64,000 bases of DNA from Nephrocerus scutellatus (GCA_947095585.1 OX352762.1:121302930-121366929), one strand, 5' to 3'. Positions 24,061 to 36,439 are shown, counted from the stretch's first letter. Notes: generated by a model from the sequence alone, not told the origin. Translations and numbers: made by a program.

Positions 24061-25193
24061 TAAACTAACCCATACATGTCGCGGTGCAAGTGGATTGATC
24101 ACACCCCAACTCCTTATCGTATCGTATAATTGATGTAGTTACTGTTGTTTCACTAGAAACCAATACCGCAAACTTCTTAACGCCTGAAGTTGAAGTTTCG
24201 TGCAACGCAAAGTTGCAATACCTCCTACAGCAACTCTCACCAAATTATCTTAAGAAATGTTTGTCATTTTTGGTAATATGGGGATAATAATGTGATATGT
24301 ACTCGTGTGGACAACTATGCATAAGTACTACAGAAACCCAAAACAAACCATTCGAAATTAGAAAAGGGGAAATATTGGCCGACATGTATGTGATAATGAT
24401 ATGAAAAATATGATAAAAGAGCTCCAATTTTTGTTAAACTAATAAGGGGCGACTGACGACATCATCTGCCTGACATTATAACTATATATTTAATTTATAA
24501 TTTGCGACCCCCAGAAAAAAAAATATATATATACATACGTACATACTGTGATTTATATTAAGCATGGTAAGGTCAATAAGTATTCCCTCCCTTAGAATAC
24601 TCTGTGAACAGCGCAATTAGGTACAAACAACGTGTTGATAAGATACTCGTATAACAAAATGTAGACTACGCTCACTATGCGAGCAGCTTTGTTTTTTTAT
24701 ATGAATGGAATGTACGTTGACTGTGTAGAAGAACACAAATCGCTCTGTTTGTAGTTGCTGGTTGCCTGGTTGGAAATTTTTGAATTACAGTCGCCGCGCT
24801 GTGCGGCGCTGGTTGGTGGCTGTTTTTTATATCGTCGATTTGTTGGTGGCACACCTCTTTTTAGAATTTCATTTTTTAATCTTTATAATTCTTACTTGGT
24901 TTATGTTTTTTATTAAACAGATAGTTCGTGTTGGGTGAACGGAAACTGGTTAACAACCGGGAAGTGAGGATTGGGCGATTCACTTGTGAAGATGCTTGAC
25001 TGCTGTTTGCCCAAAAATTAATCGTTACGACTTGTTAACAGCATTAATTCCATCTGATCCCGGCTTTGATACCGCAATTTATATTAATGATCAATTTGGC
25101 ATTTGTTTAATGGACAACCAATAACGTAATATACGCGTAGAGGGTGACAGAGTGTTACGTGGTTAGCTTAGCTTTCTTTTTGTAGATGAGTCC
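24061..25193. other. Intergenic, no gene recognised
   Basis: AT-rich DNA with short simple repeats (AT and TACATACG runs near 24520-24545). No coding signal. The interval 24690-24850 contains an unusually GC-rich block, CGCCGCGCTGTGCGGCGC, which is a small perfect-arm hairpin. Confidence 0.4.
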
Positions 25194-26314
25194 GTGTATT
25201 GTAGAGATGTGCAATGTCGTTACTTTGAGTAATCACGAGTACCCGTTACTTTTGATGCAAATACCAGTTACTTTTTATTCGTTACAAAGTAATCATTCAC
25301 TTTTTAACGAGAAGAGAGAACAGTACGATTACCTATCTAACCATATAATTGTTACTGGTGAATTTGTATATATGGCTCGTAGAACACTGTTGATTTTGGA
25401 ATATACTTTCATTAAGAAAAAAGACTTCTTTTTCAAAATATGTTTTTATTATGCGAAAAAAAACCAACGATATCTATTAATTCATTTTTTAATATAAATA
25501 TAAATATAAAATAAAAATTAACTCTACGATCGATTCATACATAATTCAAAGACTAGAATAAAAAGAACGCTAAAAAGAAATTTAACTAAATTATAAGATA
25601 AAATCTTGATTAGCATTCAAAAAAATTATTTTTTCAAAATTTTTAATTATTAATTATTAATTAATGCGACAACGCCTATCAGAAAATATTTGCCCACTTT
25701 TTGAAATATTCTCTCCGAAGGCACAGAAGTTGTCACTATTGAAAGGTGCTTTTTGCCTAACCTTGCTAACCGTGGGTATACCAGCTCCCTTGTTTGCAAC
25801 GGGCACAAACTTTAAATCAATAACTGTTGGCAACTTGAATTTATATAGTTCGAAACTAAACGCATATAATTATATTTAGAAAATAAATTCAAACAGGCAA
25901 CACAAACATTAACATACAACTCATACAACTGCTGTGTGAACTGCTGTGAACTTGTGTACTATACTTTTGATATGTTTTTCTCGTAGAAATCTGGCAGTAG
26001 TCTATCTCTTTTTTTGTAAATATACTATTGCTGACCAACCAATTTCACAACGGCACGGGAAAACGAGAGAAAAATCGTCGTCTATTGTAATACTTACTCT
26101 CTTCACCTTGCATAATTTCCAATATATCAATAGTCTCTACACAAAACAATAACCAAAATATTCGTACCATGCAAACATGATACACTCGTAAAAGAATAAA
26201 AAGTAACGATGAGTAACGATAAGTATTTCATTAGAGTAATCGTTACTTCGGGTAGTTGCATGTAACGGGTATTGAATACCGAATAGTTACTACCCGCACA
26301 CTTCTAGTGTATTG
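25194..26314. mobile_element. Non-autonomous hAT element with 8-bp TSD
   Basis: The element (25202-26306, 1105 bp) starts TAGAGATGTGC and ends GCACACTTCTA, imperfect terminal inverted repeats of the hAT type. It is flanked on both sides by the identical octamer GTGTATTG (25194-25201 and 26307-26314), the 8-bp target duplication expected for hAT. Subterminal zones are full of GTTAC/GTAAC repeats in both orientations, typical transposase-binding clutter. The interior is AT-rich, with no transposase domain in any frame, so it must be mobilised in trans. Confidence 0.88.
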
Positions 26315-27384
26315 AGTATGAGTGGAGCTTAACAATTGTTATCGTTTGTTGTTGTTCTGTCATGTAGTAGTCCGTGGCAAGGTGAGTGTGTTCGGCTTCG
26401 GACTTGATAACAAATTAAAGATTCCAAAATTGTTCTTCATCAGAGTTCACAGATTCAAACGTTTCTTGCCAAGCGTCTTTGAGCAAATCAATAAAAAATG
26501 TGGCACTTAAATTGGAACCTTGCGGTGGTCTCTGACGTAATCTGAATTTCCGCACTGTACAGTAGTATGATGATTTAATTTGCCAGTTTTTGTAATATTA
26601 ATTGAATAATTTTGAAGGCTACGATTATGAATTTATATGTTATATACATCAACCTAATACAAAAACCTTATTGGTGGCTGGGTCAGATCTTGTGATAAAT
26701 TTTTTTGTTAAATGCAAATTCTGTCGGACACTCTTAACCTAATAACAACTATACAAGAACATACTTTCCAGTCTATATATAAATTTATGCTTTTAAATGA
26801 ATTTATTTCTTCTTGATCTTTCTTTATTACTCTTCACAGTCTGCATATTACGGTAGCGGTTTCCATTAACCGTAACGGGTTAAATATGGATCCAGCATGC
26901 CTCTAGAATAAAATTCACACCAAACAGTTCATTTGTAAGGATGTTATGACGTCTCGTGAATGGCTGACTTGTCAAAATATGACAATTTTGAGCCAAATAT
27001 TGACTTAATTGCTGAGAATAATTTGTGTTTAGTGCACGTTAAGTTGAAGCGTGCTTTGTTTCACGATTTAGTGGTAGACGCTGACGAGTTAAAACGTCAA
27101 AATAAAACCAGAGTAAACTCACGGCATACACAAAAAAAAATGGATTGCTTTAAAGCCGATTTAATTCCTTTTTTTATTTTATACTAGCTATTTCCGGGAG
27201 CTTCATTTTCTGGGAAACTTTTGAAACTTTTCTTTCCTTAAAAACCATATTTGGACTATTACGAACATTGAAAAAAATGAGCCAAATCTGTCCAACCGTT
27301 CTCAAGTGATGCGCTTATCAACGAACAGCATATAACTTTTATTTATATAGTACTCTCTTTTGACTTAAAATACTCCCCTAAAAT
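26315..27384. other. Intergenic, no gene recognised
   Basis: AT-rich DNA. A 75-residue ORF at 26960-27187 has no recognisable motif. Confidence 0.4.
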
Positions 27385-27655
27385 TTGAAAAGTGCTACTT
27401 TAAAAATTTTTCAAATGACAGCAATGGTCCACAGGCCAGCAATTCTGGCACTGAGCGAAACTCAGGTAATTGATAATTCCGATACATCGGAATTTAATCT
27501 GCCTGGATACAACTTGATGCCACTATTTTTCCCTCGACGCGGACTTGCAATCTACGTCCGGAGTGATGTTGCGTTTCAGCTTTTGCCTCAATTCAGCCAA
27601 AGCTCCAATCAGAAATTCAATTTCATTTGGCTCAAAGTAAATGTATAAGACAAAC
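27385..27655 (+). pseudogene. LINE apurinic-type endonuclease N-terminal fragment
   Basis: The frame encodes PAILALSETQVIDNSDTSEF, then LPGYNL and RRGLAIYVRSDV. This is the N-terminal part of the exonuclease-endonuclease-phosphatase fold used by LINEs: a catalytic Glu in the 'LSET' position, then the GY and GLAIYV blocks. It stops where the ~140-bp tandem array begins. The rest of the LINE is not adjacent. Confidence 0.7.
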
Positions 27656-28115
27656 TGACGTTCCACACGACCTAGAAAGCTGAGATTTTGTCAGTCTCTA
27701 TGTTCAAAAAAGCATTTTTTATATTCCAAGTATGAAGCGTGTCACATGTGGCACGTGCGATAAGTTGAAAAAACATTTCTTGAGCTCCTTTTTAACCAAC
27801 TTCCCCACGATCTAGACAGCTGCAATTTTGTGAGTGTCTAAGATAGCATTTTTTATATTCCATGTATGACGCATGTCGCGTGTGGCGCGTGTGATGAGAC
27901 TCTTTTTTTCGACTTCTTTGAGGTCTTTTTTAACCACCTTCCACACGACCTAGAGAGTTTGAATTTTGTGAGTACCTAAGTCCAAAATAGCATTTTTTAT
28001 ATTCCACGTATGACGCGTGTCACATTTCGCGTGTAGCACGTGTGGCCATTTTCTCGTTTTTTGAAATCTTTTTTACCTCACCTTTCGCACGACCTAAAGG
28101 GCTGAAGTTTTTTTA
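27656..28115. repeat. ~140-bp minisatellite array, copy 2
   Basis: Three full units and the start of a fourth are marked by CACGA(C/T)CTAGA-type words at 27666, 27806, 27944 and 28088 (spacings 140, 138 and 144). Each unit carries GCATTTTTTATATTCCA, TATGACGCGTGTCAC-like and TTTTTAACCA words. It is the same family as 8789-9130. Confidence 0.8.
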
Positions 28116-28767
28116 CATTTACTTGTTTTTTTATATTATACTCTATATATCAAGGTGTTTTTTATAGTGAATTTAAAAATTAAAAAAAAACACCTTTCTC
28201 GTAGGCAATTAACTTTAATTTGCTATGAAAATTATTACATCTTAAACAAATAATTTAAAAAATTAAGAAAAAATTTCTTATCATTATAAAAAAACGCCTC
28301 TGCTTTTTGCTGACGTTATTGAATTTTTTACTACATTGGCCAGATCACGCAATTTATGATGAAAGTGTGAATTGATCTGAGGAAATTTCTTTCACTTTTG
28401 ACCGCAAATGCTTCGTTGCTCGTTACTAGAAATGAATGGGCAATGCGGAAATTCTATTTTTAGCTTTTGAATAAGAAGTTTTGTTTCAGTAAGAAAATAA
28501 TTTGGATTTGTTTATTTTATTTTAACGATGAATTATTTTATGATTGCAATTATTTCCAGCCGTTATAGAGAATTATTATTTTTGGATTTTAAGATAATTT
28601 GCAAAAGGTTGTGGTGGGTGAAGAATTATTTTCATACATTTAGTAACCTGAGTCATTTGATTAACTAAGGCACATTTTGTCAGTTAAGAAATACAACGAT
28701 TTTTACAAGTATTATAAGAAAATAAAGGAATTGCAAAGAACAATTATGCTAATATAGGGTCTCCCAA
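28116..28767. other. AT-rich spacer, no gene recognised
   Basis: Contains A/T homopolymer-rich DNA and no supported feature. Confidence 0.4.
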
Positions 28768-28846
28768 CATGCGCAACACAAATGGTCTCGAGCAGTTAGG
28801 CCTTGGACTGCAATGGTCTGTCGCGCCAATATTATTATTATTATTC
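28768..28846 (+). mobile_element. SINE 3'-end fragment with ATT tail
   Basis: CATGCGCAACACAAATGGTC, then GGCCTTGGACTGCAATGGTC and TGTCGCGCC, followed by (ATT)n, matches the 3' part of the SINE family. It is heavily 5'-truncated, as expected for target-primed reverse transcription. Confidence 0.7.
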
Positions 28847-28879
28847 AGAAGTCAGTTTGGCGTTTTAATTTGCTAACCC

Positions 28880-29670
28880 CGAGCCGAGGTAAGGAGCAAT
28901 ACTAAAAATAACTCAACTTTGGAATCAAAAGAGGTTCTAAGAAAAAACCCAGATCCATGATATGAGATGAAGTCTTAGGAAGAATCAATTTTTCAAGGCT
29001 TGCTTGCATTCAGACGGAAGTCTTTGCCACTAGGCAAGCATGCAGAGCACTAGCTCACAGCACCGCAATATAAGAAAGGATTGGGATATGCGTAGACAGC
29101 CAATCTGCAATCAATGTCATAATTGCGGCAAGCAATAACTCAAAACTATTTAGGTAGTGACAAGCTTTACTGGCTTTGGTAAGTCAAAGCATAGATCTAA
29201 TCCTCGAATGGGTGCTGGCACACAGTGTCATTGGCGACGATGAAAAAGCAGACGTACTGGCGAATAAGGGCGTCATATTTGGCATAGACAGCACGGAGAG
29301 AGTCCGCTGTGCAATGAGATCCGTCAGGAACGTGTTCTCACCTTTCACACCACCAAGTAACAACTTAGGTTGAATGACTTGACCTACTGCTCCACATCTA
29401 AAGCGATGAAGCATTCCTACAACAAAAATAAATCCACGAGTTGATCTGCAGAACACGGAAAGATATTTATACGGACGTTGCTATAATCACAGGACATTCA
29501 CCAGACAAACTGGAAATCCCGCATAATATCTTTTGCAAGAGTTGCATGGATGGTAATGCAAAAGAAACTCTCATTCATTTTCTCTGCTTCCAGCTCCACG
29601 TAATGAGCAAATCTTTTTTTGCCCTCCTGAAGGAGCTTTGGGGCTACAGGATCATCTTTCTGATCTCATA
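28880..29670 (+). pseudogene. LINE RNase H and CCHC-region remnant
   Basis: A frame at about 29095 reads ICVDSQSAINVI, the central RNase H Asp motif. At 29200 it reads ILEWVLAHSVIGDDEKADVL, a mutated WVPGH-GI-G-EKAD block. At about 29480-29590 it reads TGHSPDKLEI...FCKSC...AKETLIHFLC, the TGH segment and CCHC knuckle region. Stops and frameshifts separate these parts. It is an R1/I-type LINE 3' region, a different subfamily from 22330-24060. Confidence 0.65.
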
Positions 29671-31047
29671 AGGTTCACCAGGACTGTATTTGCAAAACAG
29701 CGCACCTAAGCGTTATTTGAAACCCTCGCTGGGGCGGGGAGGACTACTATTATACCAACATATCTACATATGGTCCAAATCCTGCTGGTTAAAGCCTGAA
29801 CAAGCTTCTAGCTTTTCTTCTTTCTTCCTTTTTTATCATCGGTTGTCAATTTGTTATTTAATTTTTTGGGGGAAAAAACCACTACCAATTGCAAGGCTCT
29901 TCCTGGTTTTGTACAAATCCGGAAGAACACACGAAGGTTGCTTGTGTTTTTAAAACCATAAAATATAAATAAACACAACCATGATCGGTGGAATCGAATG
30001 CATAATATCTACGTTGTCGGAAGATTTATACACAGAACGTTCGTGAGTATACAATACTCTACTAGCGGAATCAACTGATTCGCTTCGCTGCTGATACAAT
30101 TAAAATTTTGTTAACACCGACAATGCACTCCAGCTTCACCTTGCTATGATCTTTGACGCATGGATTATTTTCTAGGCAAACACATAGCACATATCTGCGG
30201 CATTTTGCTTGCATGTATGTACTTCGCTATGCAAACCGCAGTGAATGGCGCTAAAAATAATTAACCCACTGATCGATTGAGTGCCAAACAGCGGGCTGGA
30301 ACAAACCGAAGTACAACAAATAAAATCATTTTGAACTTGGTCGGGCTTAACAAGCTGAATTTATTGTACATAAGCGTATTGCTGCTGCATGCAATGATGC
30401 TGCAGAGACATGCAAACAACCAGCAGGGGGATCATTTGTGGCATCCAAGGTTAAGATGCGAACACAATGACGACGATGGCGACCATGACGACGAACCAGA
30501 AACAATTAAAAGCCATATGGGGCCGATATTTTTGGTGTGTGCACCACATTCTGGAGCGTTTGGGATGAATTTTTGAATTTCGCCACTGAATTGAATTCAA
30601 TTACCTTCTAAATTATTAATATGATATTAATTTATGAACATAAATTTGTTTGATCTACCGATGACGATTCTGAAGAAGTCTGGCCTGATTCGGTCAAATA
30701 AAGTCAAAAACTTCTTAATTATTACTCTCTGTATTCTTTTTTTTTCAACTCGAATTAAATTCGAATTAAATTGTTATTTACGAGTACATTACTATAGTGA
30801 CATTGAATTTTTCGCTTGCATCAGCCATAGATATGGCATACAGATGACATTTTCCGCAACAAATGTTTGGAATGTTACGCTGCTGTGATCTTAATGATTT
30901 CTGGGTTAATTGGGATATTACATAAATGTATACTAAGAAGATGCCTATCACACCATATGCATTCATTGAAAATTATGTTATTTATTACATCTTTTTCGGT
31001 GGGCAATTAATTGCGTGTGGAATTTTGTGGAAGCAATCTGTAAGGAA
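29671..31047. other. Intergenic, no gene recognised
   Basis: ORFs at 29690-29953, 30277-30576 and 30634-30888 have no recognisable domains; the Asp-rich stretch in the second comes from a simple GACGATGGCGA-like repeat. Confidence 0.4.
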
Positions 31048-31860
31048 TTATTTTAAGGCAATAGCAACGTCATCCGCATAAGCGATTACTCTGCAGCACT
31101 CACCTCTTTGGCATACCAGCAGTTTGTTTACCGCTAAGTTCCATAGAAGAAGGGACAGGACACAACCTTTTGGGGTTCCTCTGCAGACAGATCTTCTGGC
31201 AGACCACGCCCTCAGCTTTGAATTAATAATCCTACTTTTGAACAGAAGATTAATCAATTCGTCAAGCGAGTCGTCCACCCTCAAAGTCGACAGCGCGACA
31301 GTAATCGCAGATATGTTGACGTTGTTAAAAGCATCTTCAATGTCTAGAAATACCACCATTGTGTTTTCCTTGTGGTGAAGGGAATGTTCAATAGGACGTA
31401 CCAGTGTGTACAGAGCTGTTTCTACAGACTTGCCTTTACAATACGCGTGCTGATCTGTAGACAGGAGTCTTTTGTCAATGCGTGTACGTATGTAGATATT
31501 GATCAGTCTTTCCAGTGTCTTTAACGAGAATGATGAAAGACTGATTGGTCTGGGATCTTTTGGGCTAACGAGCGACCATTTGCCGGCTTTTGGTATGTAA
31601 ACCACGTTTACTTCTCTCCATAAAACTGAATTAAGGACCAGATCGAGACAACTCTTAAGAATTGTTTCCAGAGCAAAGGAAGGATACTATCCGAAGTCCT
31701 TTGCAACTCGGCTTAAATTATGCCATCAGGTCCTGCATGGTTCTAAGCTTTGTAGCGCCGAAAGCAGTTTGTCCTTATTTATTAGAGCATTGGAGATAGT
31801 TGTACGAGTGTCAGCCCTATCAAAGCCGACATTACTTATCGCATGGGAGCTTCCCATGAA
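31048..31860 (-). pseudogene. LINE reverse transcriptase fragment, RNase H-type family
   Basis: The minus-strand frame of 185 residues reads VYIPKAGK, then DPRPISLSSFSLKTLERLI, QHAYCKGKSVETALYTLV, FLDIEDAFNNVNISAI (motif A), RGTPKGCVLSLLLWNLAVN (motif B) and IAYADDVAI (motif C). It covers the fingers and palm, with motif C's YADD intact. The upstream part to about 31860 is broken by stops. The QHAY-GKS-ETAL and DIE-AFNNV signatures are typical of insect LINEs that also carry RNase H (LOA/R1/I group). It ends at 31048 without thumb or RNase H. Confidence 0.8.
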
Positions 31861-33758
31861 GTGGGTATCTTTTTTCACTTAAATTAGGTCACTTATTTTC
31901 TTGCATAAAATTCTATTTTATTTAAATTAAACCATGTATAGTTCACTATTAAACACACTTTGCCCTTCTTAATGCTATTTCATGCCAAAGTTCAATCTAA
32001 ATAGCAACAATTTATTCAACGATTGCGGAATGTGCAACAATTTTCCAATGGAAACAACTAAATCAGGTCAAAGCCAATTGTTAGTTATCCTGGATTCCGT
32101 GAAAAGTTTCTGTGTGCTGACCTTTCGATTCTACTATAGTAATATATAAGATCGATTGGCTATAGTTGCAGTTACAAAATGGATACAATTATCTACACTT
32201 GCAGTTCTTAAACGCCAATAATACATAGTAGAAGAGCCTCCAGTAATACATAATACCCGTCGTGGGTTGTAAAGTTGTGGCCATAATTCACTTTCGCACT
32301 TTAACTTTGCGGCAATCGAAGCGCAAGCAGCTACAAAAAGTGTGAAACGATAAATCTTTGTAAATTTCAGTTAATTTGACAGTAAAGCGGGAAAATTGCT
32401 ACAGCTCACGGCGACATTTTACCGTCGTTGAATTATTTATTTGCCATTACTATTATTGTGCGATGCAGAACATCACACAATGGTACTATGGCACATAGTT
32501 TCAGGCTTTCAGGTACGATCTGAAACTATCCAATTTTCACGAGCGGATCTATGTTACGATTATACTTGCTGTAGCTATTGGAAGGGTTTGGTTTAGAATC
32601 TAATTGATAGTGCTTTCTGGGTCAAAATGATCACAACATTCTTCCGTTGTGAAATTGTTTACCCAGAAAACACTATGAACGAAGTCTTTATTCTCTTTGG
32701 TATTGGGATTATCACCAATTTAATTGAGAAATCTTTTGAGAAAAATATCTAAAGTATCAGTATTTGGAAAACCTCTTTAACAAATCAATTGCATCCGCAG
32801 AACCGTATTTCCTCCCTCCACACAATAATCAAAATGATTAATTATTTCTGATGCCACGGATGCACGTAATGTAGTCAGCACGTTCAGTGTGATAATCGAT
32901 CACAGTGTGAGTATGTGAGGCGCTTTTCAATTAGTCTGACTCGATGTCAGTTGTTGGTTCTCGTATCTGACACGATCTGCATGCTTTAAATTTGCGTAAA
33001 GTGCACAATTTGTTAAACGCTCGTAGGCGGACGGATCGGATGCATCGATAACTACAGCAGCCGCTGTGAGCATCAATCAATCCATCAATTACTAGTACGA
33101 GTCCCAAGCACAGGATGCATAACTCAATTGGAAATTTTGGAGTACAAAAAGGTTTCTCTCTGCCAATGACAAAACGCTTGTCAGTTATAGCCATGATACA
33201 TGATAGGCCAGCAATATTGCTTGAAGTCCTGCATAACAACATAAGTGCCTGATGATGGCCGGCATCGATAACGATTCAGTTGAAGATTAGGTAACCGCAG
33301 AGAGGACGTGACGACGTTGAATAATCTTACAGCCATCGGAGACCCAAAATATTTTGTGAGTCGCGTTTTATTGTCTTTCGCAAATTTTTGTCATTCGCTT
33401 TAGATGAGGTTTGCTGTAACACTGTTGTTGTTGTTGTGTCATTAACTTTAGCATTGTCACAATCATTCAGTTAGTGGTCAACTGGCGAGTGTCCTCCATC
33501 GCGATATGAATTTTAATAAATTGGAGTTGATTTCACTTTTTTTTACTCATACCACTGCGATGGTACGAGTAATCATTTGCTGGGTTAGTCTGAAGGGCTG
33601 ATTTAGGAGAGATGACATTGGACTTATATGTTGCGCCTATACACGCGTGAGTTGCCTTCTTTGTATCAATATTTACGAGTCTTATCTGTAACGTTGCATA
33701 TTATTATTCTTAATAACGATATTATCACGTATGGAAATGGAAATTGAAAATAATTATT
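31861..33758. other. Intergenic, no gene recognised
   Basis: About 1.9 kb of unique-looking AT-rich DNA. The minus-strand ORF at 32931-33242 lacks any recognisable motif. Confidence 0.4.
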
Positions 33759-33784
33759 ATACAGTAGTCCCTCGATAATGTGAA
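33759..33784 (+). mobile_element. Possible pogo/Tigger-type terminus
   Basis: TACAGTAGTCCCTCGATAAT preceded by TA resembles the terminal inverted repeat of pogo/Tigger elements (CAGTAGTCCCTCG-type). I did not find a matching inverted end in the next few hundred bases, so only one terminus is supported. Confidence 0.35.
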
Positions 33785-34414
33785 TTAATTAAAACAAGGT
33801 GTTTTTAGATTTTAGAGGGATTCCCATCACTAATAGTTCTTATAAACTGATTGAAACAACTTTCGTATCCATAACAACACAAAATATTTTCTTTTTAAGT
33901 TTTAACATATATATGACTCCCGGATGTATTTGTTATTCAGTTTCATATCTTATGCTCCTACTTGATGCTCATATTCTGACTTCAAAGTTATTCTTGAATT
34001 CAATCTTTCGCACCATGTTATCACACGGCATGCTTGCTAAGTGATTCCACTTCACTACTTGCCATGCCATTCGTGAAGCTGTCTACCGTGCTGTGGAGCA
34101 GGTATGCGAGGTTTAGCCGTACGATAGTTATGTGGAATGAATTAGGCCCGATTCTCTGTTTCCACCTTTGTATAATCTACAGTCAATTAACACACATGTG
34201 CATCTTTTCCTTTTCTAAATGTTCTAACGCCCACACACTCACACACATTATAAGGGTGCAAGTCCTTGTGTGTGTGTACCGAAGTGTTACCAACTTCAGA
34301 CTGTCATTGCTGTCAAACCAGTGATGACAGAGCGCTCAAATGACAGTTCATTCCATTGTTTACTAGCGTACAAAAGCATTTTAGTGGGAAATATTCAGAA
34401 ACAAGTTATCCGCA

Positions 34415-36290
34415 ATGGAATTCAAGCGTAGCAGTGTGATTGCTCTATATTTGGCTGGAAAACCACAGCCGCAGATTGTTAACCAGTTAAAACATCTGCA
34501 TGTGAATAAAATGTTTGTGTATCGCACCATAAATCGCTATAACGATACTGGCAGCATTGCAAAGCGCCATGGTGGTGGACCGAAATGCACTGCAACATCG
34601 CCGGATATCATTCGGAAGGTGAAGGCCAAATTGGCTCGGAATCCGCGGCGCAGCGGCAGAAAAATGGCTCGTGAGGCGAACATTTCACTCGAACGGATGC
34701 AGCACATATTGAAAGATCATCTTGGACTAAAGGCCTTGAAATTCCAAAAAACGCATGGTCTCATCGATGCTCAAAAAAAAGTTAGAGTGGAAAGAGCAAA
34801 GGAGTTGTTACGCTTGCACGAAAGTGGAGATTTGCCGAATTTGGTTTTCTCCGATTAGTCACCGTTCGTTATTGAGCAATATGTGAACAAGCAAAACGAC
34901 CGGATTTACTTGCCCGGCTGTTCTACTGAAAATTTGGAACAACGGATTGCTACTCAAAACTAAGCCCCGCCGATGGTGATGGTTTGGGGCGCCGTAACGG
35001 CCGAACGTCGTTCACCGTTCGTTTTTTTGGACCGTGGAATCAAGATAAATGCTCAAATTTATCGGGTTCATGTGTTGGAGGGAGCGTTGAAGCCTGAAAC
35101 ATTTCAACAGGACTCGGCGCCGAGTCATAGAGCGCGCGTCAATCTAGATTAGCTGAGAAACAACGTTCCACGGTTCATTTCCACTGCCTAATGGCCACCA
35201 AATTCACCGGATGCAAATCCGCTAGATTTCTCGGTTTGAGTATTTTGAGGAGCAAGGTCGGGAGAAAAAAAAACAACCCATAAAAATTAAAATTTTTCAT
35301 CTAAATTCTCTAATCGCAGAAATTGATATGGGAGCCCCTCGATCCTGGGCCATTTTTTTTTTATTGTAGGAGAAAATCATCGAAACAAACATTTGACATC
35401 AGATGTTAAAATTGAAAACGCTCAGATCATTTTATTCTGAGCACTTAGAGCACGCTCATACTCTGAGCAAATAAGAAACACGAACATTTATCTTGAGAAC
35501 TCTTTGACTGCTCTGAACTAATTTATGAAAACGCCAAATGACAGAATATTGTGAAAACTTGTTGTTCTATCTGTAAGTTGATATCGACAACAAAAAAAAA
35601 CGACATCAATAAAAATACAATTCAGTAAATAAAAATGTAAGTTGAAGTAAGCATAAAACATGTATGTCTCGTTTCATTTGCTGGGTTCATTTGTGCGAGC
35701 GCTAAGATTTCTCTCTCTCTCCCCACCACCAACAAAACCATGCAGCGCAGCCGACTGCGCAGCACACACCGCACACAGTCCATAAAGGGCGACGAATATC
35801 TGATGCCAGTATAGATATTTAAAAAATGTATAAGGGCCTTGCGGCCGAACCCGGGACCCGATCACTACCAAATTTTCGAAAAAGTATTGTTTATTGGGTA
35901 TACACATGTGTGTAAAATTTGAAGAAAATCGGGTAAATTTTTTAAAATTTTTGTTTGGGAGCCCCCCGACCACGCAGCCCGAGGGGCCTCAAAATTTAAT
36001 AGAAAGTGTTGTCTCCGGAAATACACATGTGTGCAAAATTTCAATAAAATCGGGCCATGGGAAGTGGGTTAAAAATTGATCGCAAGAATCCACGACAGAC
36101 GACAGACGACCGACGACCGACCGACGACCCACGGGCAAGTGAAGTTAATATAGAGAATTTAAAAATACCAAAGTGTCGATCATCTCAAGCAAGCGCTTCG
36201 CCGGGAATGGGCCAAAATACCGCAGAGACACTTTCCTGCTGCATGCAATAGCTTTGTGGGCCGTTTGAAGGCCATAATCGCGGCTAAGTG
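34415..36290 (+). pseudogene. Broken mariner transposase (DD37D type)
   Basis: The first 147 residues (34415-34858) are open and hold the paired helix-turn-helix DNA-binding region, with YRTINRYNDTGSIAKRHGGG (GRPR-like linker). The frame reaches FSD, the first catalytic Asp, and is then cut by a TAG at 34856. More in-frame stops follow at 34961, 35150 and 35189. The second Asp lies in QQDSAPSH (codon at 35111). The third lies in SPDANPLDF, 37 residues later, giving a DD37D triad as in the maT group. The C-terminal coding part (KYQSVDHLKQALRREWAKIP) resumes after 36166, beyond the nested insertion. Not functional. Confidence 0.85.
35264..36165 (+). mobile_element. Minisatellite-bearing element nested in mariner
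   Basis: The left end is a poly(A)-CAACCCATAAAAATTAA block followed by AAATTCTCTAATCGCAG. The right end is CACGGGCAAGTGAAGTTAAT followed by ATAGAGAATTT. AAATTCTCT and AGAGAATTT are therefore inverted near the two ends. Inside are one large unrelated-looking insert (about 35360-35825) and two ~120-bp minisatellite units. It splits the mariner transposase coding region, so it is younger than the mariner copy. No protein is encoded; the superfamily is not clear. Confidence 0.7.
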
Positions 36291-36439
36291 TGGCCAAAAC
36301 TGCTAATGCAATTCGAAAATTTAAGTATTTGTGAATATTTTTTACTTTGATTCAATAAAATTCATTAAAAAATAAAATGTCTGTGGCGTTTTGTTTTGGT
36401 AACACTTCGTGTCAGTCACCCGTACATTATAAAAAAAGG

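Larger units (their letters stand above)
34248..36430 (+). mobile_element. Mariner element (DD37D, maT-like) with nested insertion
   Basis: Near the ends, inverted blocks GGGTG...CGAAGTGTTACCA (34253-34292) and TGGTAACACTTCG...CACCC (36397-36421) form degenerate terminal inverted repeats, with TA-rich outer edges. Without the nested 0.9-kb insertion (35264-36165) the element would be about 1.28 kb, the normal mariner size. Exact termini are uncertain by about 10 bp. Confidence 0.75.

Noticed and set aside
27656..28115. CRISPR-like array
   Set aside because: Units are ~140 bp, diverged and contiguous without unique spacers; an ordinary minisatellite in a eukaryotic genome.
30277..30576. 99-residue ORF with an Asp-rich tail
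   Set aside because: The acidic run comes from a GACGAT-type simple repeat; no conserved domain.
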